From: an uncultured Roseburia sp.
GTDB lineage: Bacteria; Bacillota; Clostridia; Lachnospirales; Lachnospiraceae
Assembly (NCBI GenBank): GCA_947652855.1
Contig: CANTEO010000001.1
Coordinates: forward strand, 84,663 to 148,662
Direction of reading: 5' to 3'
DNA: 64,000 nucleotides
Shown: in pieces, positions 52,618 to 60,800 of the stretch
Position numbering within the stretch: the first letter of the stretch is position 1
How the letters are laid out: every line of letters begins with the position of its first letter
Notes under the pieces: generated by a model
What the model was told of the DNA's origin: nothing
What the model saw: only the letters and a program-made list of their open reading frames with translations
Database searches by the model: none
Translations under genes and position numbers: made by a program

Positions 52618-53172
52618 TTGCATATTGCGTTTTTAGGCGCAGGCCGTTCTGTCGGCACAAGCGCGAATATGGCCGCATTAGCGGCCGGCCTGATGCATTA
52701 CTATTCCATTCCGGCCTCCACAGGGGGGCATAGGGCCTTTTTGCCGCGCACAGAGGGGATTTTCCTTTCAGACTGTGCAGACGGGGGCGACGCGGGGAAA
52801 ATCATTGCTTCCTGCGACCTTCTGGCCCTAAATATTCCCATCCCGCTAAAGGGCATGGAACTGTTATATCTGCAATATTCTATCGTTCGAAGGAACGTCA
52901 TTTTCTTAATCGGAAAATATTTCAAAGAAAAGCAAAACGAACTGAAGCGCCTTGCGGGGCAGTACCGGATCCCGCTCGGGCGGATCTGCCCGATCCCTTA
53001 CAGCCCTCACTTTCAACGGGCGTATGAGGGCAATCGCGTCATGGAGTATGTAAAGGGCCTTGAGCGGGCAACGGGCGGCTATCAGGATGTTTTCTTTCAG
53101 GAGCATTTAAAGCGTGCGGTTGACGCCGCGTTAATTTATATGGACAGAAAAGGAGAACTTTATTATGGATGA
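52618..53172 (+). CDS. TadZ-like protein with deviant P-loop
   Basis: This protein of about 184 residues begins 'HIAFLGAGRSVGTSANMAALA', which looks like a MinD/ParA-type deviant Walker A but lacks the usual lysines. 'CDLLALNIPIPLKGME' sits where the ATPase switch region would be. It may be an inactive TadZ/CpaE-like localisation factor for the secretion ATPase encoded next; this is moderately uncertain. The start is TTG at 52618, because AGGGGG at 52605-52610 is 7 nt away, whereas an ATG at 52612 is only 1 nt from it. Confidence 0.6.
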   Translation: MHIAFLGAGRSVGTSANMAALAAGLMHYYSIPASTGGHRAFLPRTEGIFLSDCADGGDAGKIIASCDLLALNIPIPLKGMELLYLQYSIVRRNVIFLIGKYFKEKQNELKRLAGQYRIPLGRICPIPYSPHFQRAYEGNRVMEYVKGLERATGGYQDVFFQEHLKRAVDAALIYMDRKGELYYG

Positions 53173-53344
53173 GATTTTTAAGCAGTATGGCTCCACGATC
53201 ATTACCGTGCTGGCGATTATCGCCGTCATTGCGGTCATAAAGCTGGTGATTGGGAACGACGCAAACAGCATTGTATATGAGGCGTTTGCCAATTTAATTA
53301 AGAGTTTTTATAAAGACGCAGGCGGCGTGATTCCTCAGGCGTAA
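53165..53344 (+). CDS. 59-residue membrane protein, pilin-like
   Basis: This short gene starts with AAGGAG upstream and overlaps the previous stop. It encodes a hydrophilic start ending 'FKQYGST', one transmembrane segment ('IITVLAIIAVIAVIKLVI') and a short soluble tail. The 'YG' before the hydrophobic segment recurs in other small proteins of this operon. Its size and layout recall Flp pilins, but the Flp Glu-Tyr motif after the cleavage site is absent. Confidence 0.75.
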   Translation: MDEIFKQYGSTIITVLAIIAVIAVIKLVIGNDANSIVYEAFANLIKSFYKDAGGVIPQA

Positions 53345-53360
53345 AGACGTGGAGGGGCAT

Positions 53361-54443
53361 ATGGAAGAGAAGAAGAGTCGGCCCGTTTTGCTGGATCAGG
53401 AGAGCTTTGGCCCGCTGCTGCCCTATATTCAGGACGAGGCCATTACGGACGTGGACTTTAACGGGACGGATTTATGGCTGACGGACATTCATAAGGCTAA
53501 GGCCAAAGCGGACGCGTCCCTTATCACGCCCAAATTTCTGGAAGTCTTCACAAACAAGGTCAGCATGGCGGCGGAGCGGCAGTTCAATCCGGCGAACCCC
53601 ATCTTAGAGGCAGAGTCAGAGGAGCTTCGGATTACGGCGGTGCATGAGGCGGCGACGAACACGGGCCGGGCGTTCTGCATCCGAAAGGCGCCCGCCGTGC
53701 CAAGGTATGACGCAGAGGGGCTGATCGCGCAAGGATATTGCGACAGGCGGATTTTGGCTCTGTTGGTTCACTGCGTGCTGGCAAAAATGAATATTGTCAT
53801 ATGCGGCGACACGGGCGTAGGGAAGACGGAGTTTGCGAAATTCCTGTCTGGCTACATTCCGCCGCAGGAAAAGGTGATTACGATTGAAGACAACCCGGAG
53901 TGGCACTATGAAAAGCTGTACCCGGGAAGGGACTGCATTGCGATTAAGGTGAAAAAAGAGCGGGGAGGGAGCGCGGAGCGGAGCAATCAGACGGTAATGG
54001 ATTACACGAACGCGATCAAGACGTGCCTTCGGCTCAACCCGTCCTGGATTATGCTTTCCGAAGCCCGGTCTAAGGAGGCGAAGTCGCTGCTGGAGTGCTT
54101 TTCGACCGGGGTGAGGGGGATTACCACGATCCATACGGACAATGTGCGGAAAATCCCGGACCGTTTTTTGAATATGATCCAAAATTCACTGGACGCGGGC
54201 CGGATGGTGAATGACATCTATGATTTTATTGATGTGGGGATCCTGCTGCGCTTAAAAGAGACAAAAGAAGGCGGGGGAAGGCGCTATATCGACCAGCTTT
54301 GCTTTTTTGACAGGGAAGATGGGGAAAATCGCGTGTTTTTGCTGGTGGAGGACGGTGAGGCCCTGGATCTGCCTTTGCCTGGCTTTATCGTGAAGAAAAT
54401 GAGGCGGGCAGGCATTGCAGAGCCGTATGAGCATGAGCTTTAA
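53361..54443 (+). CDS. CpaF/TadA-family secretion ATPase
   Basis: This 360-residue hexameric ATPase powers pilus assembly or type II/IV-type secretion. It has Walker A 'VICGDTGVGKTEFAKF', an Asp-box-like 'TIEDNPEWHYEKLYPGRDC', a variant Walker B 'WIMLSEARSKEAKSLLE' and the His box 'ITTIHTDNVRKI'. It is shorter than typical CpaF because the N-terminal extension is reduced. ATG at 53361 has GGAGGGG at a suitable distance. The next gene encodes its membrane platform. Confidence 0.9.
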   Translation: MEEKKSRPVLLDQESFGPLLPYIQDEAITDVDFNGTDLWLTDIHKAKAKADASLITPKFLEVFTNKVSMAAERQFNPANPILEAESEELRITAVHEAATNTGRAFCIRKAPAVPRYDAEGLIAQGYCDRRILALLVHCVLAKMNIVICGDTGVGKTEFAKFLSGYIPPQEKVITIEDNPEWHYEKLYPGRDCIAIKVKKERGGSAERSNQTVMDYTNAIKTCLRLNPSWIMLSEARSKEAKSLLECFSTGVRGITTIHTDNVRKIPDRFLNMIQNSLDAGRMVNDIYDFIDVGILLRLKETKEGGGRRYIDQLCFFDREDGENRVFLLVEDGEALDLPLPGFIVKKMRRAGIAEPYEHEL

Positions 54444-54454
54444 GGAGTGAAAAA

Positions 54455-55963
54455 ATGAGGATAAAACGTTCTGTGGCGGCATTTTTGTATTATTTGAACC
54501 CGAAGAATGTGTCTGCGGCCATCGAAGAATATGGATACGCATACCGCGTCAGGAATACGGTTTTGGCATATTTGCTCGTGCTTTTGGCAGCTGTTGCCAG
54601 CGGCCATGTGTTCCGTCTGGGCGTTTTGGAAGTAGGCGCCGTCGCATTGTATGGCCTGGCTGCGCTGCCGCGCGTCATGATTAACAATTATAAAAAAATG
54701 TATGAGCAAAAACGCTTTTCGGACGTCAATCTTTATATAGAGCAGGTGCTGTATTCGTTTCAGAAAACGCCCAGAATCATCTCGGCTTTGCAGGATGTGG
54801 AAAAAATTATGCCGAAGGATTCCCCGATGAGGGACGCGGTGAAAGAGGCCGCGCATTATATCCTGCATGAGTATTCGGAGGAAAGCCCATTAGGGGCCGC
54901 CCTTTTGCAGATTGAACGGAAGTACCGCTGCCAGAGGCTTCGCGACGCTCACGCTTTGATGGTGAAGACCGAGAGCATTGGCGGGGATTATGGCTCGGCC
55001 GTGAAGATCCTGTTGTCCAGCAGGGCGATTTGGGAGACGGAAACCTGCAAGTTTCAAAAGGAGTGCAAAAACAGGCAGCGAATGGTGAATATCGCGTTGG
55101 CGCTTGTCTGTGGGGTTTGCCTGTTTACGCCGCTTATTATTACAAAATTTGCCCCGGAGGTGGACATCATGTCTACTAAAGCATATAAAATCGGAACGAT
55201 GGCGATGATTTTGATCGCAATGCGGACGTATCGTAAGGCGGACGGCATGGCGGCCGTCAATTGGCTGGAAAATGAATCGGATTTGACAGATGAGGAGCAG
55301 AAGGCCCTGTTTTATAAGGTGAGGCATTTTTGCTTTCCTCACGAGAGGCGAAAAAGCCTGCTTTATGCCGCCCTGCCCCTGACGCTTGGCGCGCTGTGCC
55401 TGATCCGGAAATGGAGCTATGCCGCAGCCGCCTGCGCGGCCCTGGCTTTTATCGCGTTCAATCAGCATACGATTAGCTACCGGCTGGCGAAGAGGCGCTG
55501 TAAGGAGGAGATCGCCAGGGCGTTCCCGCAGTGGCTGATGGAGATTTCGCTTTTGCTGCAAGTGACGGAGAACGTAAACGCGGCAGTCGCAGCATCCATT
55601 GAGGATGCCCCGGCGATCCTGCTGGAGGGCTTAAAGGAGCTTAGGGACGGGATTTTAAAGGATCCGGAGTCCAATGAGCCATATCTGAATTTCCTGCGGG
55701 AGTTTGGAATCCTTGAGATTCAGTCGGCGATGGGGATGCTGTATGCCATTTCCTCCGGGCGGGGCGGGGACGCTTCGGCGCAGATTGATGAAATCCTGTC
55801 CAAAAACGCGTCCCTGCTTAGTCAGAGCGAGCGGGCCGCAAACGAAGGCAGGCTGGCCGCGCTGTACTGGCAGTTTTTGTTTCCGTCCCTGATAGGGGGA
55901 GGGAAGCTGGTGGTGGACATGACGCTTGTGACGGTCGCGTTTTTGTCGTTCAATATGGGCTAA
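54455..55963 (+). CDS. Fused TadB/TadC-like membrane platform protein
   Basis: This 502-residue protein has about seven hydrophobic segments and two T2SSF-like regions: one around residues 95-210 ('VLYSFQKTPRIISALQDVEK', 'MVKTESIGGDYGSAVKILL') and one around residues 345-470 ('FPQWLMEISLLLQVTENVNA'). Tad systems normally use two separate proteins, TadB and TadC, so this looks like a fusion. It would form the inner-membrane base that the ATPase acts upon. Confidence 0.82.
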   Translation: MRIKRSVAAFLYYLNPKNVSAAIEEYGYAYRVRNTVLAYLLVLLAAVASGHVFRLGVLEVGAVALYGLAALPRVMINNYKKMYEQKRFSDVNLYIEQVLYSFQKTPRIISALQDVEKIMPKDSPMRDAVKEAAHYILHEYSEESPLGAALLQIERKYRCQRLRDAHALMVKTESIGGDYGSAVKILLSSRAIWETETCKFQKECKNRQRMVNIALALVCGVCLFTPLIITKFAPEVDIMSTKAYKIGTMAMILIAMRTYRKADGMAAVNWLENESDLTDEEQKALFYKVRHFCFPHERRKSLLYAALPLTLGALCLIRKWSYAAAACAALAFIAFNQHTISYRLAKRRCKEEIARAFPQWLMEISLLLQVTENVNAAVAASIEDAPAILLEGLKELRDGILKDPESNEPYLNFLREFGILEIQSAMGMLYAISSGRGGDASAQIDEILSKNASLLSQSERAANEGRLAALYWQFLFPSLIGGGKLVVDMTLVTVAFLSFNMG

Positions 55964-55979
55964 GTGAAAGGAGGGAGCC

Positions 55980-56351
55980 ATGGCATCGGTCATGAAAGCG
56001 TTTTTGGGCATCTTTTTCTTTGCGCTTGTCGTGTTCCTTGGGGTGGGCATCGTCGACTATCAGTCCAAGGTAAGCAGCGCGCAAAGCTATCAAAGGGATG
56101 TGATCGCAGAGCTTCAGAACAGCGATTTTTCCCCCTCCGTGATGAATGCCTGCATCAAAGCGGGCGAGAAGCGGAAATATGAGGTGAGCATAGAGGTGAC
56201 GTTAGAGGACGGGCAGCGCAAGACATACGGCAAGGGACATCCGGCGGAGCCGGCGGCGGTCGTGGCGGCTTATGTGACAGTGGCCTATCAATGCAGGCTC
56301 CCGTTCCTTGGGATTGAGACAAAACATCAGCTTAGGGGATTCGCAAGATAG
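55980..56351 (+). CDS. Single-pass membrane protein, pseudopilin-like
   Basis: This 123-residue protein has one N-terminal transmembrane helix ('FLGIFFFALVVFLGVGIV') and a soluble domain with two Cys. The organisation is like TadE or minor pilins, but no family motif is clear. Its place between the platform gene and tiny membrane-protein genes supports a structural role. Start preceded by AAAGGAGG. Confidence 0.7.
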   Translation: MASVMKAFLGIFFFALVVFLGVGIVDYQSKVSSAQSYQRDVIAELQNSDFSPSVMNACIKAGEKRKYEVSIEVTLEDGQRKTYGKGHPAEPAAVVAAYVTVAYQCRLPFLGIETKHQLRGFAR

Positions 56352-56359
56352 GAGGAGAT

Positions 56360-56470
56360 ATGAATGACGGATTGTTTGAAGATTATGGAGAGGCCATATT
56401 GTATGTGGCTTTGGCTGTTTTGGCGCTTGGCCTTATGATGGCTGCGCTAGACGCGTTTACGGCATTTTAA
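56360..56470 (+). CDS. 36-residue single-pass membrane peptide
   Basis: An AGGAGG site precedes the ATG. The product starts 'MNDGLFEDYGEAILYVAL' and is otherwise one hydrophobic helix ending 'DAFTAF'. It shares the 'YG.xI' entry to the helix with the 59- and 167-residue proteins of the operon. It is probably a pilin-like or accessory subunit. Confidence 0.7.
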   Translation: MNDGLFEDYGEAILYVALAVLALGLMMAALDAFTAF

Positions 56471-56483
56471 AAGGAGGTAGGGC

Positions 56484-56633
56484 ATGGAAGAGGCAATCAG
56501 TCAGGTTGGGGAGCTTTTCGTGGGCGTTTTGTCCGCCCTGACGGTCATTGGGGCAGTCATGCTGTTGCTTAGTCAGTCGGAAGCGGGCCTTTTGCGCCAG
56601 TTTTTGACGGATGCGCTGACGTCTGCCTGTTAA
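56484..56633 (+). CDS. 49-residue single-pass membrane peptide
   Basis: An AAGGAGG site lies just before the ATG. It starts 'MEEAISQVGELFVGVLSA', continues as a hydrophobic helix and ends with a short tail ending in Cys. It resembles the neighbouring small proteins in size and layout, with VG in place of YG. Confidence 0.7.
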   Translation: MEEAISQVGELFVGVLSALTVIGAVMLLLSQSEAGLLRQFLTDALTSAC

Positions 56634-56643
56634 GGAGGGAAAG

Positions 56644-57147
56644 ATGTTTCATCAATACGGAAAGGCGATTTTGGTTGGCGCCGTCTCATCGCTTGCGTTT
56701 GCGGCGGCGTTTGGCATTGAGGCAGACGGCAGGAAGGGATTTATCCAGATCGCGTATGGAAAAGCGCTGGAAGGGGCTTCGTTATCGGGCGCGGCGGACA
56801 GAGAGGATGCGGACGTCAATTTGGCGATTGCCGCAAGAAGCGTCCCTAAAGTCGTATATGCCTATCAAAAGACGGTTCCCTGTCAGGCGGTAAATTTAAA
56901 CGCCATGTTTTCGGCAGAGGATGCGCAGGGAAATCCCGTTAAGGTAGAAATTACAGATATATTCGACGCGTCTGGAAAGAGCGTGCTGTATCAGACAAAG
57001 GAAGATAAGCTTGCCAAACGAAAAAAGCAGGAAACAGAGGAATTTGTGTTTTCATGCATTGGCGCGTATACATTGTGCGTAACGGCCGTAGACGCAGAGC
57101 GGAAGGCGTTTTGCGGGCGGTATCAGATTCCCGTGACAAGCAATTGA
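56644..57147 (+). CDS. Exported protein of the Tad-like operon, Ig-like tail
   Basis: This 167-residue protein starts 'MFHQYGKAILVGAVSSLAF', a short hydrophilic tip with the operon's 'YG' motif and a hydrophobic helix. The rest is a soluble beta-rich domain with two Cys ('VFSCIGAYTLCVTAVDAE') resembling Ig-like folds. It may be a minor pilin or surface subunit. Start has AAGGAGGG. Confidence 0.7.
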   Translation: MFHQYGKAILVGAVSSLAFAAAFGIEADGRKGFIQIAYGKALEGASLSGAADREDADVNLAIAARSVPKVVYAYQKTVPCQAVNLNAMFSAEDAQGNPVKVEITDIFDASGKSVLYQTKEDKLAKRKKQETEEFVFSCIGAYTLCVTAVDAERKAFCGRYQIPVTSN

Positions 57148-57160
57148 GAAAGGAAGGCGC

Positions 57161-57811
57161 ATGAGAAAAATTGCATTTGGAATCGCCTGCGGCTTAACCG
57201 CGCTGTTTATGCTGGCCCTGATGCTGACGCTGTATGGAAGGGGAGCAAGGCAGCAAGAGGCCAACCTGGCTCTTTCACAGGCGATTGACGCCACGCTTTC
57301 AGGCGTGATGAGCGAAAATAATGACGCGATTTTAAGCAATGAGGAATTTGTTGCGGATTTTTTAAAGGCGTTTCTGATTCAGGCAAACAGCGATTCCGAT
57401 TTCACGGTCTCCGTTTTGGACGCCGACTATGAAAAGGGCCTTCTTTCCGTGGAAGTAGTGGAGCGCTTTACGCATCCGAATGGAAAGAAGGGGGCGGTGT
57501 CAGAGCGTAGGACAGTGATTTTTGACAGGGCCGCGGAGCAGGGGACGGAGCAGCGCGCCGTGCGCTATTGCCTGACGGATCAGGAGACGTACAAGGAATA
57601 CCGGGTTAAAAAAGGCTCTTTTTGCGCGGTTCCCGTCCCTCCCCAAAAGGAAGGGAAGAGGTTCTCTCACTGGCGCTTTGTCGCCGGAGGGACAGGGAAG
57701 GCAGAGAGCGTCACGGTGAGCGGCGCGAGGGGAGCCCGAAACGTCCTTGCGTCGGGCGGCGTCCCCTGCGCCGCGTCTGAGGATATCAAGCTAATTGCAG
57801 TATTTGAGTAA
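57161..57811 (+). CDS. Membrane-anchored surface protein with InlB-like end
   Basis: This 216-residue protein has an N-terminal membrane segment ('IACGLTALFMLALMLTLYG') and a mixed alpha/beta domain. The C-terminus, with 'VPVPPQKEGKRFSHWRF', resembles InlB/Flg_new repeats that also occur in the following giant protein. It may link that protein to the membrane apparatus. It is located 14 bp after the previous gene. Confidence 0.7.
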   Translation: MRKIAFGIACGLTALFMLALMLTLYGRGARQQEANLALSQAIDATLSGVMSENNDAILSNEEFVADFLKAFLIQANSDSDFTVSVLDADYEKGLLSVEVVERFTHPNGKKGAVSERRTVIFDRAAEQGTEQRAVRYCLTDQETYKEYRVKKGSFCAVPVPPQKEGKRFSHWRFVAGGTGKAESVTVSGARGARNVLASGGVPCAASEDIKLIAVFE

Positions 57812-57824
57812 AGGAGGAGTGGAA

Positions 57825-60800
57825 TTGAAAGAACGGGTAACGGCCTGTTTCCTGATTTTGTTTCTTTGGCTGGCGGCGATGCCGGTGGCCGGGTCGCAGG
57901 ATGGGGAGCATGAGGCGAACGTCATTCAGGCGGATGGATTTGAGGAGTTTGTGGACGCGGCGGCATTGGCCGCGTCCGAAGAAGGAGAGGATAGCGTCAG
58001 TGAGGCGGGCGAAGAGGGGCCGGGGCAGCTATGGCAGAGCAGGCGGCTTTTGGTGAAGGGAGGCCCCAATCTTGACCCATTCGGCGCGAAGCGCGTGATT
58101 CAGGGATATGGCGGCCTGATTATTTTGGATTATGAGACGCAGGAGCAGACAAAGCTGGCGTATGATTCGCTTTGCGCGTTGGGCGTTTCCGTGGAGGTGG
58201 ACAGCGTATATGAGGTGTCCGGCCAAACGGCAAAGCCCCATAACCAATTGACGTCTGCCGACCCTAAAAAAGGGGAAGGGAGCCGTGCGCCGATAAGTTT
58301 GGAGGAGCCGGCTGGCGCCGTTACGCCGGATGGGCCAAAAAGACTAGGGCGCGAAATGACGGTTCCAGACCCGGCGGCAAAGGAACGCAATCCGTCCCTT
58401 TTTCCCCCTGCGGGGGAAGGAAATGCCATGACGAAGCCAAAGGGCGCGCTCGTGGCGGTCTTGGACACGGGATATACGGGGAATGAGAAAACGGGCAGGA
58501 TTGTGGATCCAGTGGATTTGACGGCGTCTGGCAGCGCTTTGGATGAGAATGGGCATGGGAGCGCGATGGCAAACCTTATTTTGGAGAATACGTCAGAAGG
58601 CGTAAGCGTGATGCCTGTAAAAATTGCGGACGCAAATGGAAAGACGTCTTCCCTGCGGCTTTATATGGGCATTCAATACGCGATTGAGCATGGCGCGGAT
58701 GTCATTGGCATCAGCATGAGCGCGTATCTGGCGTCAAATTCTATGGTAGTGGATGAAGCGGTGAGGGAGGCGAGGGAACGGGGGATTTTTGTAGTTGTCT
58801 CTGCCGGGAATCTGGGAAAGGACGTGTCGGATTTCTCCCCGGCGAACGCAAAGGGGGCCATTGCGGCTTCAGCAGTCCAAGCGGACGGCAGCTTTGCGCG
58901 ATATTCCAATTTTGGCTCCGCAATAGGCTACTGCTCCTATGGGAAGGTTTGGACGCATGGGGCGGACGGGGAATGGACGGCACCGGAAGGGACTTCGGTG
59001 GCGGCGGCGGTCGTGGCCGCGGCGATTGCGGAAGAAAAAGCCCGTCAGCCGCTTGCGTCATATGAAGAGGCGCTGCTTGCCATAGATCGGAACGTGAAGG
59101 ATTTGGGTGAGGCCGGCAGGGACGATTATTATGGCAAAGGCTTGCTTACCCTGCCAAATGTGCAGGCAGCGGGAGAGGAGGATGGCAGGCAGCCGGAGAT
59201 TTTGACCTGCGATTGGAGGCAGATGCCCGTGGAGGAATTCAATACGGTGGTTGGAAACGCGTCCAATTTGGAGCGAAGGGTGTTTTTGGCGCAGTTAAAT
59301 GAGGCGGAGAAAGAGGAGCTGCTTTCTAAAAAGACGCTTTTTTCAGAAGAAGTCCTGTACCTGGAGCATTCGTTTGACGGGGAGAAAACGGAGGACGAGA
59401 CATTTCGGATGGAAGGCCGGCTCTACGACATTGTGATGAGCGGCCCGGTTTCCGACGAGTACGAGGCGCAGCAGAAATACCACGTATTTCACTATGGGAA
59501 AAAGGATGTCAGCCATATTGCGTTAGACACGGCCTATAACACGAAAAAAGCAAAGATTTACTGTTGGATGAAGCAGACGGATTCGGACAAGGAAAACAGC
59601 GGGGAATATGGAATCTTGTTTCGGAAAGGGGAGTCAGCCTATCAGTTTCTCAACTGCACGTCCAAGATTGAAGATACGGACGCGCCCTGGGACGGCACAG
59701 GCAACCGCGTGTGGCGCATCAATGTCAAGCAAGTCTCAGTGGAAAAGCCCAAAGACGCCGCAGTCCTTTATGACGGGGAGCTTTGGAAGGAAACGGGGAA
59801 GTTGGACGGACACGACGTGAAGGAGCATTACTGGTATATCTGGAATCACCAGGTAAAGCCTGCGTCGGACGCGCGCCGTCAGGAGGCGTATGGAAAAGGA
59901 AGCAATATGGTGGGGAGCTGGCATGGCGGCTTTTGGGATTTGGGGAATTCGGATCGGACTTCGGGGAAGAAATGCGGGAGCGGCGCTGTAGTCACGACGG
60001 TGGATATTGGCAGCAGGGACTTGGCGGTAGATGGAAAAGAAGGGATTACGTACCGGCTGCCGCTTGTGACCCATAAAAATACCGCAAGAAAAGAGACGGT
60101 TGTGGACGCTAAGGCAAGCTGCCTAAAAGCAGGCTCTTCTCATGTCAAGACGACGTATCAGTGCGAAGCCTGCGGCACATCCTGGAGCAAAAAGGGCGCG
60201 GCTACGGAGCTTGCGCGCCTGGCGCATGATTACAAGGAAAAGAAGGCGGAGGACAATGCGATTGCAAACGGAAAGCGCTGGATGGAATGCGCAAGGGACT
60301 GCGAAGGAACTGACGTGAACGGGGAATTTTGGCAGAAGGATGTGCAGTATTTGCAGCCAGTCCGGTATTGGGAAATGGACGAAAATGGGAATTACCCGTC
60401 AGATCCGAGCGGGACGGAGCGGGAAACCGTGTATTATGCGCAAGGAAACATGGTTCCAGCGTGGAGCAGGACGCCGTCAAAGGAGCATCTTACGGGCAGG
60501 CTGGCGCAGTTTGCGGCGCCGGGAGGGGCGTCGTATCACGATGTGAAGGTCGCAAGGAAGCAATATACCGTCGCGTATGACGGGAACGGCGCCACAAGCG
60601 GAGAGATGGAGCCGCAAAGCGTCTATTTTGGGCAGGCGTTTGACTTAAGGGAAAATGGGTTTGCGCGCATTGGTTATCGGTTTTGCGGATTTAGCGCATC
60701 CAAAAACGGGAATGCCATAGAGACGGAAGGCGTGAAAAATCTTGCCGCGGCGCATGGAGATACGGTGACGCTCTATGCATTGTGGGAGGCGGAGGCGATT

